Source: Proteobacteria bacterium SG_bin9 (lineage in GTDB: Bacteria > Pseudomonadota > Alphaproteobacteria > Rhizobiales > Xanthobacteraceae). Taken from it: a DNA stretch of 64,000 bases. A program made the translations under genes and the position numbers. Positions within the stretch are counted from its first letter, which is position 1, and each line of letters begins with the position of its first letter. A model generated the notes under the pieces. That model was not told the origin of the DNA and did no database searches. It saw only the letters and a program-made list of their open reading frames with translations. The stretch spans positions 81,594 through 145,593 of the forward strand of contig LWDM01000029.1 in the NCBI GenBank assembly GCA_002083525.1, in the 5' to 3' direction. Positions 32,936 through 41,089 of this stretch are shown piece after piece.

Positions 32936-33060
32936 ATGAAACCTCCGCCGCAAAACGTATCCGCTGGAACCCAGCGGTGACATAATACTTACGCAATAGG
33001 TGAAGTCAGGTTTCATCTTCACTGTCATGCTCAACCGCGATTTCAGTTTGAATGTTTTGA

Positions 33061-34503
33061 ATGGCGAACAGTCCCTCCCCGATCATTGTCTGGTTTCGCG
33101 ACGACCTGCGGCTGGCGGATCACCCCGCACTGCATGCAGCGGCCAAAACCGGCGCGCCGGTGATCTGCCTCTACATCCACGACGAGAAAAGCGCGGCGCG
33201 ACCGCATGGCGGAGCCTCGCGCTGGTGGCTCGCGCAATCGCTGCGAGCGCTCGACGCAAGCCTTCAGTCTAAAGGAGCAAAGCTGACCCTGCGCTCGGGA
33301 CATTCCGCTTCGGTTCTCGTCAAGGTCACGCAGGAGACGCGCGCGAGCGCCGTCTACTGGAACGATATCGCCATCGCGGCTCATCAGGCGATCGCACGCA
33401 ATGCCATCGACGGGCTCGCGCACAGCGACGCCGGAGCGCGAGAATTTCCCGGCGATCTGCTGGTCGAGCCGTCGCAGATCCGTAACAAGGAAGGCCGGGG
33501 CTTGCGCGTATTCACACCGTTCTGGAAGCGCGTGCTTGCGCTCGGCGATCCGGCAAAGCCCCTGCCCGCCCCGAAGAAGCTTACACCCGGTCCCGCACTC
33601 CAAAGCGACAAACTGGAGGATTGGGGTTTCGAGCCGACGAAGCCCGACTGGGCCGGCGGTTTGCGCGAAACCTGGACGCCCGGCGAAAAGTCGGCGCAAG
33701 ACCGGCTTTCTGAATTTCTCGAGACGTCGATCAAGGGCTACGCCGACAATCGCGACCATCCGGATCGCAACGGCACGTCCCGCCTTTCGCCTCACCTGCG
33801 CTTCGGCGAGATCAGTCCGCGCCAGGTCTGGTACGCGGCGCGCTTCGCCGCTGCCGAGCGCCCGGGCATCGCCCGCGATGTCGACAAATTCCTGAGCGAA
33901 CTCGGCTGGCGCGACTTCAGCCGTCACCTGCTGTTCGATCACCCCGATCTCGCTGAGAAAAACCTGCAGGAGTCCTTCGACGCATTTCCATGGAAACGCG
34001 ACAGCAAGTCGTTGAAGGCGTGGACGCGTGGACTCACCGGCTACCCGCTGGTCGACGCGGGCATGCGCGAACTCTGGCACACCGGCATCATGCACAATCG
34101 CGTGCGCATGGTCGTCGCGTCATTCCTCGTCAAGCATCTCCTGATCGACTGGCGCGAGGGCGAGAAATGGTTCTGGGACACGCTGGTCGATGCCGATCCC
34201 GCCAACAACCCGGCAAGCTGGCAGTGGGTTGCCGGATCGGGCGCCGATGCCGCCCCCTATTTCCGCGTGTTCAATCCCGTGCTGCAGGGCGAGAAGTTCG
34301 ATCCAGACGGCACGTACGTCCGCCGCTGGGTGCCGGAGCTTGCGCGCATGCCCGACAACCTCATTCACAAGCCATGGGATGCGACACCGCTCGAGCTTGC
34401 GAGCGCCGGCGTTGCACTCGGCAAGACCTATCCCGAACCGATTGTCGATCATTCCAAGGCACGCGAGCGTGCGCTCGCAGCCTACGCCAAAACCCGAGAT
34501 TAG
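33061..34503 (+). CDS. phrB: Deoxyribodipyrimidine photolyase
   Basis: This class I CPD photolyase/cryptochrome-family protein of 480 residues repairs pyrimidine dimers with light. The N-terminal antenna domain begins PIIVWFRDDLRLADHPAL. The C-terminal FAD domain holds GTSRLSPHLRFGEISPRQVW, SELGWRDFSRHLL, the WTRGLTGYPLVDAGMREL and HNRVRMVVASFLVKHLL motifs, and DPANNPASWQWVAGSG. The tryptophans of the electron-transfer chain are in place. It is divergent to the DUF2177 gene and convergent with the EamA transporter with only 3 bp between. Confidence 0.96.
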   Translation: MANSPSPIIVWFRDDLRLADHPALHAAAKTGAPVICLYIHDEKSAARPHGGASRWWLAQSLRALDASLQSKGAKLTLRSGHSASVLVKVTQETRASAVYWNDIAIAAHQAIARNAIDGLAHSDAGAREFPGDLLVEPSQIRNKEGRGLRVFTPFWKRVLALGDPAKPLPAPKKLTPGPALQSDKLEDWGFEPTKPDWAGGLRETWTPGEKSAQDRLSEFLETSIKGYADNRDHPDRNGTSRLSPHLRFGEISPRQVWYAARFAAAERPGIARDVDKFLSELGWRDFSRHLLFDHPDLAEKNLQESFDAFPWKRDSKSLKAWTRGLTGYPLVDAGMRELWHTGIMHNRVRMVVASFLVKHLLIDWREGEKWFWDTLVDADPANNPASWQWVAGSGADAAPYFRVFNPVLQGEKFDPDGTYVRRWVPELARMPDNLIHKPWDATPLELASAGVALGKTYPEPIVDHSKARERALAAYAKTRD

Positions 34504-34506
34504 CGA

Positions 34507-35409
34507 TCAGTCGGCCGACGGCGGTGACGCCGGAGCCTTGGCGCCGCGATTGACGACAACAACGGCGGTGGCGCACAGCACCATGCCGACAATCGCAATC
34601 AGGCCGAGACGCTCGTCGAACAGCACGAACGCCATCAGCGATGTCGTTGCCGGGACGAGATAGAACAGGCTCGCAAACTGCGTGGCCGCCGAGCGGCGAA
34701 TGAGCCAGTAGAGCAGCCCGATCGACCCGATCGAGAGCACCACCGTCAGCCACAGCAGCGCGGCAATGAACTCTGCCGTCCAATTCACAACGCGCGTCTC
34801 GAAGAGATACGCGCCGACCGACAGCAAGACCGCACTGGCGATGAACTGCACCAGATTGCCGCTGCGCCAGTCGATCTGGCTGCAGTAGCGCTTCTGATAG
34901 AGCGTGCCGACGGTGATGCTCACAAGGCTTACGCCGGACGCCAGAAAGCCCCAGGCGATATCACCGCTCATGCTGCGGTTGTTCAGCACCATGATCGTGC
35001 CGGCGACGCCGAGCAGCAAACCAAGCCACTGCAGCGGCGTCACGCGCTCGCCGAGCCATCGGCTGGCGAGCGTCGACGTCAGGATCGGTTGCAGACCGGG
35101 GATCAGCGCCGAGAGGCCGGCTGGCACCGAATGCGCAATCGCGACCGAGGTGCCGCCCAGATAAATCGCGTGCACCAGGACACCGGCGATCACGCTGTGG
35201 AATAGCTCCGTCCTGTTGGGCCAGCGCGGCCGCCAGATGGCAACGATGCCGGCCATCAGAATCGCGGCGAGAATCATTCTGATCAACAGATAGGTCAGCG
35301 GCTCCGCGTGGTTCAAAACGTACTTGGTGCCGATAAAGCCCGTGCTCCACAGCAGCACAAACAGGGCGGGCGCGGCTCGCGCGGCAAATTGTTCGAAGGC
35401 GGGATTCAT
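34507..35409 (-). CDS. DMT-superfamily (EamA) transporter
   Basis: The 300-residue inner-membrane protein has about ten membrane helices arranged as two EamA repeats. The first has LLWSTGFIGTKYVLNHAEPL, the second SIGSIGLLYWLIRRSAATQ and LVPATTSLMAFVLFDERLG. Such carriers export metabolites such as amino acids or cofactors; the substrate is not predictable. The ATG at 35409 (MNPAFEQF) is preferred to a start eight codons earlier. Convergent with the photolyase gene. Confidence 0.93.
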   Translation of the reverse strand: MNPAFEQFAARAAPALFVLLWSTGFIGTKYVLNHAEPLTYLLIRMILAAILMAGIVAIWRPRWPNRTELFHSVIAGVLVHAIYLGGTSVAIAHSVPAGLSALIPGLQPILTSTLASRWLGERVTPLQWLGLLLGVAGTIMVLNNRSMSGDIAWGFLASGVSLVSITVGTLYQKRYCSQIDWRSGNLVQFIASAVLLSVGAYLFETRVVNWTAEFIAALLWLTVVLSIGSIGLLYWLIRRSAATQFASLFYLVPATTSLMAFVLFDERLGLIAIVGMVLCATAVVVVNRGAKAPASPPSAD

Positions 35410-35516
35410 TTGGCGGCCTGATTGCCCGATCATGCGCTATCGGGCAATGTCGAACTGCGCAGGTCTCCTTGCGCAAAAATGCACACAATGAGAAATGCAG
35501 TTTTACGAGGAAAGTC

Positions 35517-36644
35517 ATGGACGTTCGCGCCGCCGTTGCCATCGCCGCCGGAAAGCCACTGGAGATCACGACCGTCCAGCTCGAGGGGCCGCGTGAGGGC
35601 GAAGTTTTGGTGGAGATCAAGGCGACGGGCGTATGTCATACTGATGAATTCACCCTGTCGGGCGCGGACCCTGAAGGGCTTTTCCCCGCCATTCTCGGGC
35701 ACGAAGGCGCGGGCATCGTCGTCGACGTCGGCAAGGGCGTCACCAGCGTCAAGAAGGGCGATCACGTCATTCCGCTCTACACGCCGGAATGCCGCCAATG
35801 TCCCTCCTGCCTCTCGCGCAAGACGAACCTGTGCACCGCCATCCGTGCGACGCAGGGTCAGGGGCTGATGCCGGACGGCTCGTCGCGTTTCTCGATGGGC
35901 GGCAAGCCGGTGCTGCATTACATGGGCACATCGACGTTCGCGAATTACACGGTGCTCCCTGAGATCGCGGTCGCGAAAATCCGTGAGGACGCGCCCTTCG
36001 ACAAGGTCTGTTACATCGGCTGCGGCGTCACCACCGGCATCGGTGCCGTGATCAACACGGCGAAAGTCGAGCCCGGCGCGAAGGCGATCGTGTTCGGTCT
36101 CGGCGGCATCGGCCTCAACGTGCTGCAAGGTCTCAAGCTGGCCGGCGCCGACATGATTGTCGGCGTCGACATCAACAACGACCGCAAGGCCTGGGGCGAG
36201 CGTTTCGGCATGACGCATTTCGTCAATCCGAAGGAACTTGGCGCGGACCTCGTCCCTCACCTCGTCAACATGACCAAGACGCCGGCCGATCAGATCGGCG
36301 GCGCGGATTACACCTTCGACTGCACCGGCAACGTCACGGTGATGCGGCAGGCACTGGAAGCCTGCCATCGCGGCTGGGGCCAGTCGATCGTCATCGGCGT
36401 CGCGCCTGCGGGCGCTGAGATCGCAACGCGGCCGTTCCAGCTCGTGACCGGGCGCGTGTGGAAAGGCACCGCCTTCGGTGGCGCGCGCGGCCGCACCGAC
36501 GTGCCGAAGATCGTCGACTGGTACATGCAGGGCAAGATCCAGATTGATCCGATGATCACCCATGTGATGCCGCTCGCCGACATCAACAAGGCGTTTGATC
36601 TCATGCATGCCGGCACATCGATCCGCAGCGTGGTGACGTTCTAG
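35517..36644 (+). CDS. frmA: S-(hydroxymethyl)glutathione dehydrogenase / class III alcohol dehydrogenase
   Basis: This 375-residue zinc MDR enzyme oxidises the formaldehyde-glutathione adduct. The catalytic zinc ligands are in TGVCHTDEF, GHEGAG and IGCGVTTG; the structural zinc is held by the four cysteines of CRQCPSCLSRKTNLC; NAD binds at VFGLGGIGLNVLQG. ATG 35517 follows GAGGAAAGTC, and a longer frame from 35469 is rejected. No formyl-glutathione hydrolase gene follows; instead a DUF1801 gene starts 32 bp downstream. Role: formaldehyde and nitrosoglutathione detoxification. Confidence 0.94.
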   Translation: MDVRAAVAIAAGKPLEITTVQLEGPREGEVLVEIKATGVCHTDEFTLSGADPEGLFPAILGHEGAGIVVDVGKGVTSVKKGDHVIPLYTPECRQCPSCLSRKTNLCTAIRATQGQGLMPDGSSRFSMGGKPVLHYMGTSTFANYTVLPEIAVAKIREDAPFDKVCYIGCGVTTGIGAVINTAKVEPGAKAIVFGLGGIGLNVLQGLKLAGADMIVGVDINNDRKAWGERFGMTHFVNPKELGADLVPHLVNMTKTPADQIGGADYTFDCTGNVTVMRQALEACHRGWGQSIVIGVAPAGAEIATRPFQLVTGRVWKGTAFGGARGRTDVPKIVDWYMQGKIQIDPMITHVMPLADINKAFDLMHAGTSIRSVVTF

Positions 36645-36676
36645 CCCTCGCCAACCGGCACTCCGTGGAGCGAGTG

Positions 36677-37210
36677 ATGGCCAAGAAAGCCAAGAAGACT
36701 GCAAAGAAGAAGACCGCAAAAAGGACTGCGAAGAAAACGGCGAAGCGCGCTGTTGCAAAGAAGGCCAAGCCTCGCAAGGCTGCGCCGGCGTCTGCCCGCA
36801 AAGGCGCGAAGCCCACACTGCTCTCCGGCGGCAATCCGCAAATTCCGAAGGGTTACGGTGACGCGCCGGTGCAGGCCTATATCGCTGCCAGCCCGGGCTG
36901 GAAACGCGAGGTCGGACGCCGTCTCGATGCACTCATCACGCGCACCATCCCGGACGTCCGCAAGGCGGTGAAATGGAACTCACCGCTCTACGGGATGGAG
37001 GATCACGTCTGGTTTCTCAGTTTTCATTACTTTGCGAAGTACGTCAAAGTCGCGTTCTTCCGGGGCGCCGCACTGCGTCCCGTTCCTCCCGGCAAGTCCA
37101 CGCAGAAGAACGTCCGCTACCTCGATATCCATGAGGACCAGCCGCTCGACGAAACCCGGTTCATCGACTGGGTGAAGCAAGCAAGCCACCTGCCCGGCGA
37201 ACGGATGTAA
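36677..37210 (+). CDS. DUF1801 protein with histone H1-like lysine-rich tail
   Basis: This 177-residue product has two parts. Residues 1-50 are Lys/Ala-rich (repeats of TAKK/TAKR), like bacterial histone H1-like tails. From about residue 60 a DUF1801/YdhG-like domain follows: AYIAASPGWKREVGRRLDAL, KWNSPLYGMEDHVWFLSF, KVAFFRGAAL and the ending RFIDWVKQAS. The fusion suggests a small-molecule or nucleic-acid-binding core that is held near DNA, which is inference. GGAG lies 7 bp before the ATG at 36677. It begins a three-gene operon with spacers of 6 and 3 bp. Confidence 0.85.
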   Translation: MAKKAKKTAKKKTAKRTAKKTAKRAVAKKAKPRKAAPASARKGAKPTLLSGGNPQIPKGYGDAPVQAYIAASPGWKREVGRRLDALITRTIPDVRKAVKWNSPLYGMEDHVWFLSFHYFAKYVKVAFFRGAALRPVPPGKSTQKNVRYLDIHEDQPLDETRFIDWVKQASHLPGERM

Positions 37211-37216
37211 CAAAAA

Positions 37217-37429
37217 ATGAACGCGCCCGAAGGCGAATGTACGATCTGCCAGCGTCGCCTGAACGTTGAAGGAGACGAGCTCTCGCGCGATTGCGGCGGC
37301 GATTGCTGGGGCTGTGTCGGCGCCGTGGAAGCCGATATGGGCCATCAGCCGTCGCTCGACATTGTGCTGGACGAATGGCGGCGCGGCCTTCGGCCCGATT
37401 GGAAGCCGCCCGGAGGAATTGCGGAGTAA
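37217..37429 (+). CDS. Small cysteine-rich protein
   Basis: The 70-residue product has cysteines as CTIC (residues 8-11) and C-x3-C-x2-C (CGGDCWGC), a possible zinc knuckle, then an acidic/Trp-containing tail (LDEWRRGLRPDWKPPGG). I recognise no family. It sits between the DUF1801 and PhzF genes with spacers of 6 and 3 bp, so it is very probably translated as part of that operon. Confidence 0.68.
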   Translation: MNAPEGECTICQRRLNVEGDELSRDCGGDCWGCVGAVEADMGHQPSLDIVLDEWRRGLRPDWKPPGGIAE

Positions 37430-37432
37430 CCG

Positions 37433-38338
37433 ATGCGCTTGAACTTTGAGACCGTCGACGTGTTCACCAACACCAAGTTCGGCGGCAACCCCCTCGCCGT
37501 CGTTCTCAATGCCGAAGGGCTGACGACCGAACAGATGCAAGCCATTGCCGGCGAGTTCAACCTTGCCGAAACATCGTTCGTGCTGCCACCGAAAGACCCA
37601 TCTCATACAGCCGAAGTGCGCATCTTCACCCCGCGCTACGAAATGCCCTTCGCAGGCCACCCCAATGTCGGCACAGGCTACGTTCTGGCGCGCGCGGGCA
37701 AGAGCTATGGCTGGCCGATCGCCGGCGACACGATGGTCTTCGAGGAAAAAGCAGGCCTCGTCCGCCTCGACGTGATGAAGCGAAGCGGAGCGGTCACCGG
37801 CGCCCGCGTCGCCTCGCCACAACTGCTCTCGCTCGGCGCCGAAATCCCGCTGGACCTTGTCGCATCGGCCGCCTCGCTGTCGCTCGACGATATCGCCACA
37901 GGCATCCACACTCCGCGCATCGCGTCCTGTGGCGCCCCCTTCATCCTCGTCGAACTCGCATCGTACGAGGCGCTGGCCAAGGCACGCGCGAACCCCGAGG
38001 TCTATCATCAGAAGATCGCGAAGCTTCCGACCACGAGCATCTACTTCTACTGCTGGTCGGTGAGCGAGGATGCGGCGCTGCGCGCGCGCATGTTCGCGCC
38101 GCATCACGGCATTCCAGAAGACCCCGCGACCGGTTCGGCTGCGTCCGCCCTCGCAGGCCTGCTTGCGCATCTGCGGCCGGATCGCGATCTCGATCTGTCG
38201 TTGAAGATCGCCCAGGGCGTCGAGATGGGACGGCCGAGCTATCTTCACATCGCCGCCAGGAAAGAGGCTGGGCAAGTCACCGCGACCTATGTCGGCGGCG
38301 AATGCGCGCCGATGCTGTCAGGCTCGTTCGACGTGTGA
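37433..38338 (+). CDS. PhzF-family isomerase/epimerase
   Basis: The 301-residue protein has the diaminopimelate epimerase-like two-domain fold of the PhzF family: FETVDVFTNTKFGGNPLAVV, the catalytic Glu46 in NLAETSFV, FTPRYEMPFAGHPNVGTGYV and DPATGSAASALAGLL. In phenazine producers PhzF isomerises 2,3-dihydro-3-hydroxyanthranilate, but most family members outside those clusters act on unknown substrates, and no phz gene is near. GGAG of its ribosome site overlaps the stop of the gene upstream. Convergent with the COG3904-like gene. Confidence 0.92.
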   Translation: MRLNFETVDVFTNTKFGGNPLAVVLNAEGLTTEQMQAIAGEFNLAETSFVLPPKDPSHTAEVRIFTPRYEMPFAGHPNVGTGYVLARAGKSYGWPIAGDTMVFEEKAGLVRLDVMKRSGAVTGARVASPQLLSLGAEIPLDLVASAASLSLDDIATGIHTPRIASCGAPFILVELASYEALAKARANPEVYHQKIAKLPTTSIYFYCWSVSEDAALRARMFAPHHGIPEDPATGSAASALAGLLAHLRPDRDLDLSLKIAQGVEMGRPSYLHIAARKEAGQVTATYVGGECAPMLSGSFDV

Positions 38339-38350
38339 CGGAGCGCTCGC

Positions 38351-38788
38351 TCAGAAGTCTTCCGGACACGGGTCGACGATCTTCCAGAGGTCCTTGCCGT
38401 TCTTGATCTTCTTCATGTCGTTGGTCAGCCCGCCGTTGCGGCTGATCCAGTCCTTGATCGTCTGCGGATAGTACGACATCAGCTCCGTCGTGCCCTCGTG
38501 GCTGTTCACTTTCATGCCGAAGGTGAAGGCCTTGTCGTAGTAGGCCTGATGGAAGCCGAGGCTCGCGCGCGGCGTCACGCAGACCTTGTTCATCGGCACG
38601 ATGCCGAACACCAGCGTGCAGGCCGAATTGCAGATGCCGTCGATGATCACGCGTTCGCCGCGCTTGCGGATGCGCTGATACTTTTCCTTGTACTGCTCGA
38701 CATAGCCGCCGTGATCGCGCGTGATACGCAAATCGGCATAGGCCGGAACCGCCAGCAGGAAGGAGAGCAGGACGAGAGCAAAGCGCAT
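38351..38788 (-). CDS. Secreted ClpP/crotonase-fold-like protein (COG3904 type)
   Basis: This 145-residue product starts with a signal peptide (MRFALVLLSFLLAVPAYA). The mature part has VIIDGICNSACTLVFGIV, where the S-A-C-T-L stretch fits the serine position in periplasmic ClpP/serine-dehydrogenase-like folds, then PRASLGFHQAYY with a His that could complete a catalytic pair. Family members of this type are described only as predicted periplasmic proteins. The ATG at 38788 opens the signal peptide; the frame is open to 38839. Catalytic activity is inference. Confidence 0.7.
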   Translation of the reverse strand: MRFALVLLSFLLAVPAYADLRITRDHGGYVEQYKEKYQRIRKRGERVIIDGICNSACTLVFGIVPMNKVCVTPRASLGFHQAYYDKAFTFGMKVNSHEGTTELMSYYPQTIKDWISRNGGLTNDMKKIKNGKDLWKIVDPCPEDF

Positions 38789-39011
38789 GAATGCCGATAA
38801 ACGCGATGAGAATGAGTTGCCGCAGGAATGCCGCAACACAAACCAAAACTCTGGCGGGACTATGTTTGAATTCCGTTAAACGCAGGCGACCGGAACCTGC
38901 GCCGCACGCGCGCCTGCCATACCTCCAGACCCTTGAAAAGACTTGGAAAACAACCCCTGCGCGAATTACTGACTGGATTTTCGGGGCTCGGTGGATATTG
39001 TCGGCCGCGAC

Positions 39012-39088
39012 GCGCTCCTAGCTCAGCTGGATAGAGCATCGGATTTCGATTCCGAGGGTCGGGAGTTCGAATCTCTCGGAGCGCGCCA
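39012..39088 (+). tRNA. tRNA-Arg (anticodon TCG)
   Basis: The sequence GCGCTCCTAGCTCAGCTGG onward folds as a class I tRNA. Acceptor GCGCTCC/GGAGCGC, D-loop AGCTGGATAGAGC, anticodon stem TCGGA/TCCGA around loop TTTCGAT (anticodon TCG), T-loop GTTCGAATC, discriminator G and an encoded CCA are all present. It reads CGA. A Bug receptor gene starts 38 bp downstream. Confidence 0.97.
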
Positions 39089-39126
39089 CCCAACGCTTGC
39101 AACCTTTTCTGCCGAAGGTTTCCGCC

Positions 39127-40098
39127 ATGCGTCCCGGCATCATCCTCGCCATCGCGTCGTTGCTTGCGGCTCTCGCGCCAACGGCCAGTGCCCGCGCGGA
39201 ATATCCCGATCGCCCCATCACGCTGATCATTCCATTCGCGCCGGGCGGCAGCACCTCGATCGTCGGGCGCGCCATCGCCGACAAGATGACGGAAATCCTC
39301 GGGCAGAAGCTGATCGTCGAGAACCGGCCGGGCGCGGGCGGCACGGTCGGCACCAAGGCCGTCGCTGGCGCGGAGCCCGACGGCTACACCATCGCGCTCG
39401 GTTACACCGGCACGCTTGCCATCGGTCCCACGCTCTACACCAAGGCCGGTTACGATCCGCGCAAGGATTTCGCTGCAATCGGTGCGATCGGTCACGCCCC
39501 GAATTCGATCGTCGTGCATCCGTCATTTCCGGCGAAGACGCTCGGCGAATTCGTCACCTACGCGAAAGCCAATCCAGAGAAAGTGAGCTTCGGCTCCGCG
39601 GGCGCAGGCTCGGCGAGCCACATCACCGGCGAGTACTTTGCATCCATCGCCGGCATCAAGATCGTGCACATCGCCTACAAGGGCACCGGGCCCGCCATGG
39701 CGGATGTGCTCGGCGGCCACATCCCGATGGTGATCGCGCCTATTCCCGCGACCCACGCCAACGCCAGCGCCGGGACCTTGCGCGCGCTCGCCGTCACCAG
39801 CGCCAAGCGCACGACACAGCTGCCGGATGTGCCGACGATTGCCGAAGCAGGCTATCCGAACTTCGAGGCGTCACTGACGTACGGCCTCATTGCACCGGCG
39901 GCAACGCCGCGTTCGATCGTCGACAAGCTCAATCAGGCGCTGCGCACCGCGCTTGCCTCCGACGATGTGCGACGGCGGCTGATGCAGGATGGCACCGAAC
40001 CGACACCCGGCACGCCCGAGCAATATGCCACCTTCATCGACGAGGACGAAACGCGCTGGTCGAAGGTCATCAAAGCCAGCGGCGCCAAGCCGGAATAG
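39127..40098 (+). CDS. Bug-family tripartite tricarboxylate receptor (TctC-like), copy 2
   Basis: This 323-residue periplasmic binding protein has a signal peptide (cleavage near ASARAEY) and the family motifs YPDRPITLIIPFAPGGSTS, ENRPGAGGTVGTKAV, and AYKGTGPAMADVLGGHIP. No TctAB permease genes are near. The ATG at 39127 begins the signal peptide, with AAGGTTT 6 bp before. It directly follows tRNA-Arg and precedes an alpha/beta hydrolase gene (82 bp), with which it may be co-transcribed; such pairs suggest uptake and hydrolysis of an ester or amide, which is speculative. Confidence 0.92.
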   Translation: MRPGIILAIASLLAALAPTASARAEYPDRPITLIIPFAPGGSTSIVGRAIADKMTEILGQKLIVENRPGAGGTVGTKAVAGAEPDGYTIALGYTGTLAIGPTLYTKAGYDPRKDFAAIGAIGHAPNSIVVHPSFPAKTLGEFVTYAKANPEKVSFGSAGAGSASHITGEYFASIAGIKIVHIAYKGTGPAMADVLGGHIPMVIAPIPATHANASAGTLRALAVTSAKRTTQLPDVPTIAEAGYPNFEASLTYGLIAPAATPRSIVDKLNQALRTALASDDVRRRLMQDGTEPTPGTPEQYATFIDEDETRWSKVIKASGAKPE

Positions 40099-40180
40099 CG
40101 CGCACACTGAAACCTCCGTCCAATTCCGCGGTATCTCTCCAGACTGCGCACCGCGCGCGGCATGGACCGGAGAACATGCG

Positions 40181-41083
40181 ATGGGCGTCGATCAGCGTAG
40201 CGATATTGCCTTCTCCAGTCACGGCACGATGTGCCGCGGCTGGTTTTACCGGCCGTCAGCGAGCGGAAACGCACCAGCTATCGTGATGAGCCACGGCTTT
40301 TCGGCGGTGAAGGAACAGGGCCTTGCCGAATTCGCCGAAGGCTTCTGTGCCGCCGGCTTTGCCGTTCTCGTGTTCGACCATCGCCATCTCGGCACCAGCG
40401 ACGGCGATGAGCGCGGCCGGATCGTCGCTTCCGAACAGCACGAGGACACGCGCGCCGCGCTGACATGGGTCAGCGAACAGCCCGGCATCGATGCCAGGCG
40501 TATCGGTCTGTGGGGAACATCCTATTCCGGCGGCCACGCGCTGTTCGTCGGCGCGCTGGATCCACGGGTGAAAGCGGTCGTCGCGCAGGTCCCTGCGCTG
40601 GACGTTGCGCGATCGCTGATTGGCCTTGCCGGACGCGCCGGGTTCGACGGCTACCTCGCCCTCCTCGCGGACGATCAGGCGAAGCGCAACCGCGGCGAGC
40701 CGAGCGGCAAGATTCCAGTGATCGCCGCCTTTGGCGAGCCGAGCGTGCTGGCGACCTCGGATTCATTCGAGTGGTTTCGTAACTCGGCCAAGGTGACGCC
40801 CACATGGGCGCCGACGACCACACTCGAGAGCGTGGCGCGCATGGCCGAGTATCAGCCGGCGAGCTTCATCGATTTGATTTCGCCGAAGCCGCTCTTGATG
40901 ATCGCGGCCGAGAACGACACGCTGATCCCGATCGCGCAGGTTCGCTCAGCCTTCGCCCGTGCGGGTGAGCCGAAGAAACTCATCGAGATGCCGTGCGGGC
41001 ATTTCGACTTCTATCCCGGCCAACCGCACCATGACCTCGCGGTGCGTGCGGCCGCCGACTGGTTCCGCACGCACCTCGGTTGA
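40181..41083 (+). CDS. Alpha/beta hydrolase (DLH/acetyl-xylan-esterase-like)
   Basis: The 300-residue cytosolic hydrolase has a complete catalytic set: the nucleophile in GLWGTSYSGGHAL (GxSxG-type elbow, Ser), an Asp in IAAENDTLIP, and His in PCGHFDFYPG. HGFSAVKEQGLAEFA gives the oxyanion region. It resembles the fermentation-respiration switch/COG1073 group of esterases. ATG 40181 follows GGAG by 8 bp. It converges with the PQQ dehydrogenase gene with only 6 bp between, so no separate terminator fits. Confidence 0.9.
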   Translation: MGVDQRSDIAFSSHGTMCRGWFYRPSASGNAPAIVMSHGFSAVKEQGLAEFAEGFCAAGFAVLVFDHRHLGTSDGDERGRIVASEQHEDTRAALTWVSEQPGIDARRIGLWGTSYSGGHALFVGALDPRVKAVVAQVPALDVARSLIGLAGRAGFDGYLALLADDQAKRNRGEPSGKIPVIAAFGEPSVLATSDSFEWFRNSAKVTPTWAPTTTLESVARMAEYQPASFIDLISPKPLLMIAAENDTLIPIAQVRSAFARAGEPKKLIEMPCGHFDFYPGQPHHDLAVRAAADWFRTHLG

Positions 41084-41089
41084 GGACGG

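Noticed and set aside
37433..38338. PhzF gene as a sign of phenazine biosynthesis
   Set aside because: No phzA-E or phzG gene is in the window, and the family is common outside phenazine clusters.
39012..39088. tRNA-Arg as the attachment site of an integrated element
   Set aside because: No integrase, no direct repeat of the tRNA 3' end and no shift in gene content were seen on either side within the window.
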